DNA of 64,000 nt from JAGNXB01 sp942490895 (GTDB taxonomy: Bacteria > Bacteroidota > Bacteroidia > Chitinophagales > Saprospiraceae): assembly GCA_942490895.1 (NCBI GenBank), contig CALNZC010000080.1, forward strand, positions 1 through 64,000, given 5' to 3'. Shown here piece after piece: positions 26,474-37,561 of the stretch. A model generated the notes under the pieces. It saw only the letters and a program-made list of their open reading frames with translations. It searched no databases and was not told the DNA's origin. The position numbers were made by a program, and so were the translations under genes. Each line of letters starts with the position of its first letter. Position 1 is the first letter of the stretch.

Positions 26474-29400
26474 TTATCGAATCAGATTGAGCTCCCCAGA
26501 AAAGGTGAGCCTACTTGAATTGATCAATGTCAGGTCGATCTTGTAGACAAACAACCCCGGATCCATGATCTGGTGCCGGAAGGTTCCATCCCATCCTAAT
26601 GCAGGGTCCTGAGGGTGCAGATTCACCTGTGAATGTATTAATTCACCCCATCGATCATAGATCTCAAAATGTTGAATGGACTCAACAGAAGACGGAAAAA
26701 ATGGCTGGAACAGGTCATTGATCCCATCATTATTCGGACTAAAGGAATTGGGTATGAATGACTTGATATTCAGGTAGATCTGTATGTACATGGAATCGAT
26801 CGCCACACATCCCATTGAATCCGTATAGGAGACTTTCACCCAACTGTCCTCAGTCGGTGTTGCGATCACCTGCCTGCAATCGTGACAATTCAGAATGGCC
26901 TCCGGAATCCATAAATATGTGCCAAGCAAGGTGCTGCCTAAAGGTGCAATAGCGAGGCTCTCGCCTAAACGTAGTGTTGTATCTGGTGGAAGGCTGATGG
27001 ATATGGGAGCCGGTTCGTCAAGATGAATGGTGTCCAGATAGACACAGTCAAGTGTATCCTGAATGGCTAAAATATAGGCCCCTGGTCCAAGGCTGCCCGG
27101 GATATGGCCAGGCTCAATGGCAATCCCATTAAGTGAGACATTATAATCTTCTTCATTGATGAGGGTTAGATCGATGTGACCATCATTCAAACCATAACAA
27201 GAAATGGGCGTCAAATTCAATACAAAATCAGGTGGAATAGGAGTTTCTATATGAACTAACCTCGATGTCGTACAGCCATTTCCATCCGTGATTTGAATGT
27301 TGTATTCACCGGGTATCAGGAATGCCGGGTCGATAGGATTATGGTTGAGGTCCGTCCAATTTTCAAGGAAAGGAGGAGTGCCAGATAGAACAGACCAGGT
27401 CACATCACCATATTCTCCGGAACAGGCATGTTGCACCTCAAGATCAAAAACAATGTCCGGCAAAACAGAAATGACAAATTGAGTGATACTGTCACATCCC
27501 GCTTGGGAAAGATGTTTGGTTTCAATGGTGTCTTGCTGCGTGACCAGGATTGAATCGATCATAATGATGTCTCCAGGGCAGATAGAAAGGTCCTTTTGAA
27601 TGCGGACGGTAGGGACGACATGGATATTCAGAGAGTCGGTCACAACACAGCCTTCCAGATGTTGGACGATGACAATCAGCAAGCCCTCCATAACGGGGTC
27701 CAGTTGAACAACGTCTGATTCACTGAGCAAAATGGAATCATTGAAGATCCATTGATATCCTGAATATCCTGGCAAGGACATTTCGAATACGGATGATTCA
27801 CAGAGCGTTGTGTCTCGCAAGTCCAGGAGATCGGGTGACTGAATGAGGGTTACGGTGATGGAGTCCCTTTGTATAATGCCACATGCATCTGTCGCTTCGA
27901 CCCAGATTGTCCCCGGTTGATCGATGGTAAATGACTGTTCATCCCAACCATTGAACCAGTGGTATGCCTCAAATCCGGCAGTGGCCTGGATAGTGTAGGC
28001 TTCAAACGCACAAATGACGGTATCCGGACCGATGTCCAGTAAAGGAGATGCAAATTGAATATGGAAGGTGTCCACATTATTTTGATAATTGCATTCTCTG
28101 ATGTTTGGAGTGAAGTTTGGTGGATCAAATACGTATGGTGGCAACTGTTGAGCATTGGTATTCACTACTATGGAATACAGACCATCGTTTTGCTTGGGCA
28201 TTTTCAATGTGATGATCCTGCATGAGTCTATCTGCAAGGAAGCGTCAATTCTGTATTCGCCAACCAGGTTTGCCGATGCAAGAGAAGCGTTTCCTTCATA
28301 AACGGAGATTGGGATCGATGTTGGCATATTGGCATGGCCAATATTGCAATATTGGAACTGGACAAGCATGGAATCTCCCAGGCACTGAATAGATTGAACG
28401 GTGATGGATGCGTCTGGCGAAGCCGTCGGGGCAATCGAAACAGCAGTGAGGAATGTGTTCAATGAAGGGGAGCTCTTGACCAGGTAATGTGGTTGGATGG
28501 TCCTCAGTATATCCAGGTTGTCTTCAATATGCGTATTGTGAAAGGCGGCCTGGTTCCAAACAGATCGTGTACCCGCCCAGGAGGCAGAACCTGAGCTGAG
28601 GGCGACAACCGAAAATTCATTTGTTGATTTTTTTCGGCTTGTGATGATTTCAGCTTGTCCATCCAGGTTGCAATCAGCGATGACCGGGGTGGTATAACTG
28701 AGCGGGGTATTCGTTGCAAAAGATGAGAGCGGTAACCCATTGGTGCCATCGATAATGAATAAGGAATCGGCATTTTGGATGATGATCTGGTTTATTCCCG
28801 AATTGCAAAAATCAAAGAGTACCGGGGGTGACAAGCTGGTGAAATTGCTGATTGGGCTTTGCCACTTTAAATTAAAGTTGTTATCCAGGGCGATCAAATT
28901 GGGCAAGGCGAGAAAGACCAGGTCTGGAGAGAGATCCCCATCGATATCCCCAATAGCGACTCGGGATGCTCCAAACCCATTGGTGGGGAAGGAATAGCTG
29001 CCAAGCACTTGATTGGTTTGTAAATCCCAGCCATAGCACCACTCCTGACCGTTTGCGTGAGTGACAACGACACCGTCCACATCGCCATCCAGATCAATGT
29101 CGGCAATACTGGTATATCCGTCTTTCAGCATTCCGTTTGCTTCCCGGATCATGGTCAACATTTGCAGGTCCGGGTCAATTCCGAATAACTGATTCCCGCA
29201 GACCAATTCAAGGCCGGTACATGCGTTGCAACTTTCGGAGGGTACGGCTTCTGTTATGGCTATTCCGTTATAAATATCTTGCCCAACCTCGGGATGCGAT
29301 CCCGAAGAGAAAGTTGGTCCACCCGAAAAGAGGAGTTCGCCAGTAAGTGCATGATAGATTTTGGATCCGATGCACACTTCAGGTGTCCCATCTTGATCCA

Positions 29401-32400
29401 GATCCGATAATTGTATGGTGGTCTGGCCGGTTGTCCCTCCGCTGCCAACAGTATTGGACGAGATGAATCGAATGTCACCTGTATGTTCGAAGGAAACGAG
29501 ATGATTGCTTTCATCAATGATAAATAGTTCTGCGGTTCCGTCGTGATCAACATCGCCCATAACCGGAATGCTTCCCATTGAGATCACTGCGGGAGTAGAG
29601 ATGCTGGTGATCAACGTTCCAGTCAGGCCATCCAAAATGGCAATTGAAGATTGCCCGGGTCGAGTAGCCACGATCGTCGGTTTACCAGTTCCATACAAGT
29701 CGCCGACCAGAACGGAAGGAGGTGCATCTGCCTGGATCGTCGTTTCCCATCTTTTTTCAATGCTGTAGTCCAGGCAAGTTGGGTGAGTCTGACAGTCTGC
29801 TGTACAATGTTGATAGTAATGCGAGGTGCATTCAGCGATACATGGACAATCGGGATCAAAGCAATCGATCAGTCCATTATGGTTATCGTCCTGCCCATTC
29901 ACGCAATCTTCGACACAGGGATCTGGCCCACAGATGATGGTTCGATTAAGGTTCCGATTTGATGCTTGTGAGAACGATCCCCATTGATAAGTGATGGGGT
30001 TTATGGTCAGATTCATGCTGACCTTGCTCAATGAACCAGGCTTCAGGGGAATGATATTGCCGGATAAAAAACAATGATCATGACCCGTTTTCGTCACAAA
30101 GAGTAAACCCTTTGAATTTGAAAGGAATCGTTGATCTAACCCGAAAGCAATGTGATCGGAGAGTGTTTGGGTCGGGGTGACTTTTATCAGGGGAGAGGGA
30201 GATTGTGTTTTGAGCCAGGGTGCATCGAGGGTTCTGACTTCAACAATCTGACCATCCTGATCGGAAAGGATGTATCCCGGATATCGAAAGGCTCCTGCTT
30301 CAAAATCAGTTAAGAAAACGACATTCCCATCCAGGGTCTGAATGGACTCACCGCCATCCATTTGCCAGGGCGTGTCGTATTGCTTTAACCAAAGGAGATT
30401 CAGGTCTTTTGTGAGTTTAGCAATGAACCAGTCTTTATCGGGAGATCCATTTTTTTGCATGTTCATAAAACCATGCACCAGAAAACTTCCATCTGCGCAT
30501 AATTCGCCACTTCGGAAGCTGCAAGTGATGATCCCCGGACCTGTATAATAGGCTGTTTTCTCAATAGAGCCGTCAGGCCCTAAAATCACAGCATGTGCCC
30601 GGTATGGTGTCCCTGTCTGACCAAATAGAGCGAGTTTGCCAAGAGGAAGCGGCTTGATCGCTGCAATCTCGAAATCTGAACCGGGAATGACATACCGGCT
30701 GTTCCACAACACTGTTCCGTTTTGATCAATTTTAATCAGGCCACCATCATCAGCAAAATTTCCCTTGTGGATCCAATGCGAGATATAATAGCTTTCTCCT
30801 GCAGGATCATTCAGAGAAGGCGTGATCAGGACGTTGGCCAATCTATCTGAATAGGCATATTCTTTCATCCAAATCAGGGTTCCGGTGGCCGCATTAATTT
30901 TCATGAAGAAATTGGATACTTCATCCATGTTGTTGCTGGTTGGTGAATGGCCACCGCACGCAATAAGATGCCCGTCTTCCATGATCAAGACATCACTCAA
31001 ATAGGCATATCCGGCATCTTCAAAGTAGGATTTTGACCAGACTACTTCTCCGCAATTATCCACCTTTGTCAGTGTTGCAAAGTGTTTATTGTTTGACCAT
31101 TCACTACCTGAGCAATAAAATGCGTTTTCTTCAAGGTGATAACGGTTTTTTGAAAATGAATTCGAATTGGCATTTTGGTAATAGGAGGCATGGTCTTGCT
31201 GCAGGCTGCTGGTATCCGGAATGAAAATGTTCTGGCAAAAGGTATCTCGGCAAAGACCACCTGAGGGTGCAACGGTCAGACAAATTGTTGTCCACCCGCT
31301 TTGTGATATTGGATAAGTAAGCGTAGCAGTGTTTATCCCGATTTGAGTGGTGATGCTATTTTGCGTGCTTTCCCAGATCAATTCTGTCGGATTGCCAAGG
31401 GCCAGGGATTGCAGGGTAATGGTCAGATCAGATTGTACACTATAAGCGTATTGTGAACTGACCGGGCAAATCACCTGAACCTGGATAGAAGCGCCTTTGT
31501 AACAATTTGGGTCAGCATTGAATACTTCCAGTGTGATTTCGAAAGTCCCTATTTGATTGAATGTATAGTTGAAGGATGGGGTTGTTCCGAGGGGTACTCC
31601 ATTGACACTCCAGACATAGCTTGTGCCACCACTGCTGATTTGATTGAACGTGAACGAGGTACCCACGTCGATTTCATCCGCTGGGCCAATGATATCGACA
31701 TCAGTCAACGAGGTGCACGGATCCATACATAGATTGGTGTTCAACAGACTTGATCGAACCTGATCAATAAACCAGTGCATTCGGTTGGATTGATCGGCTG
31801 TAAAGCCGACATAACAGGCCAGGGCACTGTAATCCATGAAATTCCAGATCATATCGTCTTCGTCACTGGAAAATCCGGAATTGATATCGGTTGAACAGGT
31901 ATTTACGGCCCCCCGTACAGGGAATATGAGCAGTAGACTTATCTGGCGGTGTATCGCAAATTTTATCTCCGTCAACCAGGCAGTCATCATTTTTGCATCC
32001 TCCTTCAAATGTGTGGTACAGCCCCAGATAGTGGCCCATTTCATGGATGAGTACAGCGGATGATGCGGGAGAGGAGCCGAAAAAATTTGCCTCCATGACA
32101 ATGCCGTCCTTGGATGTGCCGTGGGCAGAGGGGAGATAGGCATATCCTGCAACACCTGGACCGGAAACTGAACTGATGATTTCCTTGACCACCCAGATGT
32201 TGATGTATTTATCAGGCTTCCATCGAATCAGGTTTTTAAGTGATATATCTTCAGTTTCCACAACCATTGTTGTCAAATCAGAAACCGTTCTTGTGATCCC
32301 ATTCGATTTTATACCAAATGGATCTTGTCGAGCAAGACAGAATTCAATTTCAGTGTCTATTCCCAGTCCCTGATTGAAGTAGCCCTGCTCCTGGAAAGCC

Positions 32401-32705
32401 TGGTTGAGGTGATCTATTCCCTGAATGACTTGATTGTCGGAGATGTTTTCTGCACCATTCTCATGGATGATATGTACAACGATCGGAAGGGTGACCGAAT
32501 TGGTTCTCCTTGATTTGTCCTGAGCGGATGCATAAATAAGCGCTTCCTGATGTTGATGTTTGTGGAGATGGGTCGAATCCAGGAGCCAGGAATTCATGAT
32601 GCTGGTCGTGGCACAAAAGTCGTTGGGCGACCTGGATGATACCTGTGCAAATAGTGTGGAAGAACTGATGCAACAGGTAAGCCAAAGAAACAATAAACGA
32701 TTCAT
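26474..32705 (-). pseudogene. 2,076-residue M43 metalloprotease with type B T9SS domain, frameshifted in a G6 run
   Basis: Two overlapping frames form one gene. The first (from 32705) has a signal peptide and a pappalysin-type (M43) zinc protease: HEMGHYLGLYH at about 221-231, and GDKICDTPPD. The second frame continues with CSTDINSGFSSDEDDMIWNFMDYS, the normal M43 C-terminal block with its Met-turn. The break lies at a run of six G (minus strand, 31914-31909): five G restore C-T-G-A-V-N-T-C. After the protease come a PKD domain, a region with Cys-rich NGQDDNHNGLIDCFDPDC, FG-GAP/VCBS-like repeats (DVDHDGTAELFI, DLDQDGTPEVCI, DIDLDGDVDGVV, DIDGDLSPDLVF), a CARDB-like segment, and a gliding-motility-type (type B) sorting domain (FIPNSFSPNNDGINDLFQP). 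It may be broken, phase-variable, or a consensus error. Confidence 0.88.
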
Positions 32706-32845
32706 GGTCAATGATCTGTACACACGAAAGAGAACCTAAGTTAACACTTTAGGCATTGCAGTACTTGATGATTCACTTCATTTGTCAGAAAACGTACGTT
32801 TCAGGGGATATCCAGGTCCGGACGCCCGGGACTATTCAGCCAAAG

Positions 32846-32880
32846 AAAGCAAAGCAAAACATCACGTTTTGCTTTGCTTT
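32846..32880 (-). terminator. hairpin terminator after YfhO gene
   Basis: A perfect 15-bp stem (aaagcaaagcaaaac and its complement) with a 5-base loop. On the minus strand it lies 63 bases downstream of the YfhO stop codon and its descending arm is T-rich, followed by ctttgg. Confidence 0.75.
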
Positions 32881-32942
32881 ATTGCCATCTGATGACGATC
32901 TGAAATGAACGTCAATGGCACACAATCTGTCTCCCTGGAACT

Positions 32943-35483
32943 TTAGGAGTTAGATGTTTTGCGTTTTTTTACTGATCGTCCATTCCCGGTTGTGGAGTGG
33001 TCTGGGTCAGTCAAGGCGATGGGCTCTGGCAATTGATCCTTACGGAAGAATTGGAACAAACCAGCCAACAGAATCAGGAAGCTGAGGAGGGAGCCTGCCA
33101 ATGCAACTTTTTGACCGGTATACACGGAGCGAGGGTGGAAGACCATGGTGATCTCCTGATTCTCACCAGCTGGAACGCGCACACCTCTAAGGAGGTAGTC
33201 CACCTTTACAAAATCATCAAATCGCTCTCCGTTCAAGTAGAGCTGCCATCCTTTCGATGGAGGGTAGTACACTTCGGAAAAGACCATGAATCCATCCTGA
33301 GTGGTCGAGTATTGATAGGTCAGCGTATCCGGATGGTAACGAGTTAACTTCACCTGCGCAAACGAATCGACAGTGTAGGTTGTTGGCCAGCCAGAAGGTA
33401 GATTGGAGGTCTGAATCACCGCTGTTGTTCGCAAGGGAACATTATTGATGTCAGCCAGTTCCTGATCAGCATCGGATACTGTTGAAAGAGTATTCACAAA
33501 CCATGCGTTGCCGAAAGGCCGATCAAGGGGAACCGGAACCGTTCTGTTTTCCTGGGGTTGAATGATGTATTTGGTATTCAACATGCGCAGGATATCGAGG
33601 TGTTGTCCGGGGTTGCTCAGATAGGCTTCCACCAACTCCTGATAACGCATCAGTTTTGCTGCGTGATAACCGCCCAGGCTTTTATGAAATAAACTGGTTT
33701 TGGCGTTGACAAATGGATTGGCTGTCATATCCAGAACACGGAAATGTGGGTCCGGATCATCCAGGATAGATTTGTCGGCCTGAGAAGGTTGTGAATCCGC
33801 GTCAATTGTCCGCTCAGACTCATATTTTGCCGGGAAAAGGATTCGAGAATCAACCATCCACACATCTCCGATAACTAGTGCACCGACCAATAAAATAGCT
33901 GGAGTCAGTTTTATATTGTTTTTCAAATAAGCCCAGAGTACGCCAAAAGTCATGAGGATGATTCCCAAACTGCGAAAGGCATCGCTTCGTAAAACAGAAG
34001 CGCGATCCGCTTGCAGGATCTTGGCCAGTTCGGCACCGACCGCCTCATCATTTGCTCCGGTCATATTCATCATACCGCCTGCGATCAGGATCAGGAGAGT
34101 CAACCCTCCTGTGATGCCGACAGCGGTATACAGCGCTTTCAGAGACTTACTTCGATCCTCGCTGTTCAGGAATTTTTGAAGTCCTAGCATAGCCAGGACA
34201 ACCAGCGCAAAATGACTGAGCCCTAAAGCCATAGAGACTGCCCTGAACTTATTGAACAGAGGGAAGTAATCAAAGAGCAGATCATTCAGGAAAAAGTGCT
34301 TTCCCCAGGCGATGGTCAGAGCAAATGCCATGGCTGTGATCAGCCACCAACGGACGGGGCCAGTGACGAGAAGTATGCCTAAAACAAAAAGAAAAATCAA
34401 TCCAGCCCCAAAGTAAATAGCGACTCCGACAAAGGTTTGTTCACCGTGATAAAACAAAGCACTCACCTGTTGTTCAGCGCTTTTGGTAGCCGCTTGACGG
34501 GACATTCCCTGACGTGTGAAATTTTGAACCATATTCGGGAAGATCCGCTTGTAGCTCTCGGTCCCTTCAAAGGTTTGGGATGCCCCACCGCCATAGGCAT
34601 TGGGGACTAAGAGTGTGGCAGATTCGCCAATGCCGTAACTCCAGCCAAACGCATAATCCTTATCGAGTCCGCCTCCGGTATCAGCCTTGGCTTTGAGATC
34701 CGACGTGCCCCGAATGGTTTCTTTTGAATATTCCCAGGTCGGCCATAAGGTGGCCAGGTTACTGGCTACGCCCAGTGCGGTAGCTGCAGCGATCAAACCA
34801 AGTGCTGTGGCGTAGGATTTCAACTGGCCCGTTTTATAGGCATTCACACCTAAAAAGATGAGACCAACACCGAGCAATAGAAATGTGTAATACGTGATCT
34901 GAAGATGGTTGGCCTGTATCTGAAGACCGACTATTAAACTCATCAAACCCGTCCCCAGGAGCCAATGTCGTTTGATCAGCAAGTATGCAGCGGCCCACAC
35001 TCCCGGGAGATAGGCCATGGCCAACATTTTGGTGCTGTGTCCGGCTTCCGCCAGGTCGACAAAATAGGTGGATATCCCATAGCTGATCCCGCCGAGTAGT
35101 CCGATTCGCCAATCGGCGCCGAAGGCCAGGAGTGCGAAATAGCACATGGCCATCGCGAGGAGGACGATGTAATGAGGTTTCGTGATGGAATGAAACCAGA
35201 GGAAGGCGCGTCCCACATGTTGCTGCATATTTCCACGGGACGTATGCCAGATCATGTAGGCGGGCATACCACTGAACATGGCATTGGTCCACAAGGGTGC
35301 CTCACCATCAATGGCCCTGTATTTCTGGATCTCCGTCTGCATGGCTTTGGCGCGCTGGTTATCCCCTTGTGAGAGGACTTTGTTTTCCAGGACGTAGGGC
35401 CGAAACAGCATAAAAGAAACCAGGATCATGATTAGATACGCGACCAGATGAGGCCATACCTTTGCACCAATTACCTTTACCAT
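32943..35483 (-). CDS. YfhO-family membrane protein
   Basis: An 846-residue polytopic membrane protein, about 13 hydrophobic helices in the first two thirds and a soluble C-terminal part with a last helix near the end (VALAGSLLSFLILLAGLFQFF). The pattern PLWTNAMFSGMPAYMIW near the N-terminus and the long periplasmic domain with FPAKYESERTIDADSQPSQADKSIL-type motif and NTKYIIQPQENRTV are typical of YfhO proteins in Bacteroidota. In Firmicutes YfhO transfers a sugar onto lipoteichoic acid; a GT-C-type role in glycan decoration is a reasonable inference here. ATG at 35483 is used, with AAGGA upstream; a TTG 9 codons earlier is unlikely. Confidence 0.88.
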   Translation of the reverse strand: MVKVIGAKVWPHLVAYLIMILVSFMLFRPYVLENKVLSQGDNQRAKAMQTEIQKYRAIDGEAPLWTNAMFSGMPAYMIWHTSRGNMQQHVGRAFLWFHSITKPHYIVLLAMAMCYFALLAFGADWRIGLLGGISYGISTYFVDLAEAGHSTKMLAMAYLPGVWAAAYLLIKRHWLLGTGLMSLIVGLQIQANHLQITYYTFLLLGVGLIFLGVNAYKTGQLKSYATALGLIAAATALGVASNLATLWPTWEYSKETIRGTSDLKAKADTGGGLDKDYAFGWSYGIGESATLLVPNAYGGGASQTFEGTESYKRIFPNMVQNFTRQGMSRQAATKSAEQQVSALFYHGEQTFVGVAIYFGAGLIFLFVLGILLVTGPVRWWLITAMAFALTIAWGKHFFLNDLLFDYFPLFNKFRAVSMALGLSHFALVVLAMLGLQKFLNSEDRSKSLKALYTAVGITGGLTLLILIAGGMMNMTGANDEAVGAELAKILQADRASVLRSDAFRSLGIILMTFGVLWAYLKNNIKLTPAILLVGALVIGDVWMVDSRILFPAKYESERTIDADSQPSQADKSILDDPDPHFRVLDMTANPFVNAKTSLFHKSLGGYHAAKLMRYQELVEAYLSNPGQHLDILRMLNTKYIIQPQENRTVPVPLDRPFGNAWFVNTLSTVSDADQELADINNVPLRTTAVIQTSNLPSGWPTTYTVDSFAQVKLTRYHPDTLTYQYSTTQDGFMVFSEVYYPPSKGWQLYLNGERFDDFVKVDYLLRGVRVPAGENQEITMVFHPRSVYTGQKVALAGSLLSFLILLAGLFQFFRKDQLPEPIALTDPDHSTTGNGRSVKKRKTSNS

Positions 35484-35507
35484 AATTTGTATTTCCTTAA
35501 GTTCAAC

Positions 35508-35515
35508 CAAATGTA
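35508..35515 (-). promoter_or_regulatory. -7 box upstream of YfhO gene
   Basis: TACATTTG on the minus strand, 24 bases before the YfhO ATG; it also supports 35483 rather than the TTG at 35510 as start. Confidence 0.45.
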
Positions 35516-35603
35516 TGCAAAAGGTGGCAATGCCATTTTAATGCTCATAAGTGAACCCAGCTTGAATCGAGGGTGTAACGATCAGATAGTCAAGGAGTAA
35601 AGA

Positions 35604-36527
35604 ATGAAACAACAAGAGATTACTTGCCCGCTGACCGGTCGGAATACAGTTATTCAGGTGGCTGATCTGGATATTGAACGCATCATATCCGACTACCACA
35701 GCCTGGGAATTGATGTTCAGGATGCATTGAGAGCGGCAGGTTCTATTCAGATCTTTGAATGTCAGGAGACCGGGTACCGGTTTTTCATTCCGCAGTCCCT
35801 GGCTGGTGATGCTGCGTTTTATGAACAACTTCAAAAGGCCTATTCCGGATATTATCGAAAGGACAAATGGGAGTATCGACAAGCCTTGCGATTCCTGAAG
35901 TCTGGCGAGACCTTACTGGATATCGGCTGTGGGGGCGGGGCCTTTGTACATCGTGCCCAACAAGCCGGATTGCATTCCGAAGGATTGGAATACAATGAGT
36001 TGGCTGTTCAAAAGGGTCGTGATCTTGGGTTGACCATTCATCATGCCGATCTCCATCAATGGGCGGAAGACCATCCTGCATCCTATGATGTTGTCACCAG
36101 CTTTCAGGTATTGGAACATATTGCGGATGTCCGGTCATTTGTAGAGTCCAACCTCAAGTTGTTGAAACCCGGTGGAAAGATGGTGGTCGGTGTGCCCAAT
36201 TCCAATCCCTATATCTTTGGATTTCATCTGTATGATCCCTTGAATTTGCCACCGCACCATATGGGTCTTTGGCATGCGAATGCCCTCAAAGGACTTGCCC
36301 GCGAATTTGACCTGAACGTTGTTAAAATAGGGATCCAACCCATGGATGAGTGGAAGAACTGGTACTTACTCAAACAGGAATCATTGCGAGCAACTCATCC
36401 TGGCCTGGCAAAAATGATGGGCTGGGTACCACGACCGATTTATAAAGCGTTGGTGATGTGTATGTCTCCCTTTTTGGAGGGACGGACGGTGCTCGCTGTC
36501 TACCAGAAATCTGTTGTAGAGGGTTAG
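35604..36527 (+). CDS. class I SAM-dependent methyltransferase with N-terminal extension
   Basis: A 307-residue methyltransferase. The first 90 residues form an extra domain with two or three cysteines (ITCPLTGRN, IFECQETGYRF), as in methyltransferases acting with glycan loci. The SAM motif is LLDIGCGGGAFVHRA near residue 108-122; DVVTSFQVLEHIADVRSFV and LLKPGGKMVVGVPNSNP are motifs II/III. A good ribosome-binding site (AAGGAG) precedes the ATG. It is divergent from the YfhO gene. Substrate unknown; a sugar or polyprenyl-linked glycan is plausible from context. Confidence 0.88.
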   Translation: MKQQEITCPLTGRNTVIQVADLDIERIISDYHSLGIDVQDALRAAGSIQIFECQETGYRFFIPQSLAGDAAFYEQLQKAYSGYYRKDKWEYRQALRFLKSGETLLDIGCGGGAFVHRAQQAGLHSEGLEYNELAVQKGRDLGLTIHHADLHQWAEDHPASYDVVTSFQVLEHIADVRSFVESNLKLLKPGGKMVVGVPNSNPYIFGFHLYDPLNLPPHHMGLWHANALKGLAREFDLNVVKIGIQPMDEWKNWYLLKQESLRATHPGLAKMMGWVPRPIYKALVMCMSPFLEGRTVLAVYQKSVVEG

Positions 36528-36604
36528 TCTGTAGATAGACTGTTCTTCCTCTGTACTCCAGAATAGACATCCGACCTCTTTAGGATCGTTCTCTTCGGAT
36601 TGGA

Positions 36605-36612
36605 TATCTTTG
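36605..36612 (+). promoter_or_regulatory. -7 box 4 nt before an ATG
   Basis: TATCTTTG with only four bases (atca) between it and the ATG at 36617. If used, transcription would start about at the ATG, giving a leaderless mRNA. Confidence 0.5.
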
Positions 36613-36616
36613 ATCA

Positions 36617-37495
36617 ATGAGCTTTTTTCTCATACAAGCCATTTTCCTATTGTTGAACCCTCGGATTTCCCCTGTGGCACATGACGTCATACTATGGGAT
36701 ATTGAGGAGGTTAATTGTGACAGCCTTGGCCTGGATCTGACGATTATTTCGCCACCTTGTGCCGGCCAACAGGCTACGGTTACCCTCACCGGCAGTGGGG
36801 GAGTGGCCCCCTATCAATATTCTGCAGATGGTGGATTGAATTACCATGCCACAGCCTCTTTCAATCTTCTGGCGGGGTCATATATCTTTTCGGTTCAGGA
36901 TGCCATGGGCTGTGAAACAGACACAACTATTTCGATCAATGAGCCGCCATTGTTAGTCCTGCAAATTGGTCAGGATACATTCACTGCAGGTGTTGGAGAG
37001 GTGATCAATTTATTGGCAACGGCTTCGGGTGGCACACCGCCCCTGGCCTTTTCCTGGTCACCGTCACAAGGACTGAGTTGTACCCATTGCCCCAATCCAA
37101 CAGTGGTTGCAGGCATGGTCGTGTCCTATACCGTCAGCCTGACAGATGCAAATGGTTGTTCCCGTTCTTTGTCCATTGCGATTGATGTGACCGCTGATAA
37201 GAATGTCTATGCGCCCAATGCATTTTCCCCCAATCTCGATGGCTTGAATGATCTCTTTCAACCCTATGGCAGTGGTGTGGGAGTGCAGGAGGTAGAACGA
37301 CTTCAGATATGGGACAGATGGGGTAACCTTTTATGGGAAAGACAACATTTCCTGTTGAATGATCCTCAGGTGGGCTGGGATGGGAACTGGCGCGGACAGT
37401 CAATGGATCCCGCTGTGTTTATTTATGTCATGGATGTCCTCTTTATCGACGGTTCCAAAGCCGCTTACACCGGAGAGTTCGCACTGATCCGTTGA
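36617..37495 (+). CDS. secreted protein with SprB-like repeat and type B T9SS domain
   Basis: A 292-residue exoprotein. After a short hydrophobic N-terminus (residues 1-20), a SprB-type repeat is visible: SGGVAPYQYSADGGLNY...LLAGSYIFSVQDAMGCETDTTISI, then a second Ig-like domain (GGTPPLAFSWSPSQGLSCTHCPNPT, YTVSLTDANGC). The C-terminal 90 residues are a gliding-motility type B sorting domain: YAPNAFSPNLDGLNDLFQP, LQIWDRWGNLLWER, VGWDGNWRGQ, VFIYVMDV. It resembles the tail of large SprB/CHU_C adhesins in miniature. The ATG at 36617 lies 4 bases after a TATCTTTG box. Confidence 0.88.
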   Translation: MSFFLIQAIFLLLNPRISPVAHDVILWDIEEVNCDSLGLDLTIISPPCAGQQATVTLTGSGGVAPYQYSADGGLNYHATASFNLLAGSYIFSVQDAMGCETDTTISINEPPLLVLQIGQDTFTAGVGEVINLLATASGGTPPLAFSWSPSQGLSCTHCPNPTVVAGMVVSYTVSLTDANGCSRSLSIAIDVTADKNVYAPNAFSPNLDGLNDLFQPYGSGVGVQEVERLQIWDRWGNLLWERQHFLLNDPQVGWDGNWRGQSMDPAVFIYVMDVLFIDGSKAAYTGEFALIR

Positions 37496-37548
37496 TCTGG
37501 TATTACAGGATGTCATCCATGATGGTTCTCCCAATATTTCCATTCGCC

Positions 37549-37556
37549 TACCTTTG
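37549..37556 (+). promoter_or_regulatory. -7 box 5 nt before an ATG
   Basis: TACCTTTG followed by ttttc and then the ATG of the GT2 gene at 37562. Suggests a leaderless or near-leaderless transcript. Confidence 0.5.
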
Positions 37557-37561
37557 TTTTC

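Noticed and set aside
31863..32723. Independent 286-residue M43 protease
   Set aside because: Its last 20 residues are out of frame; the true continuation is in the overlapping frame, so both belong to one gene.
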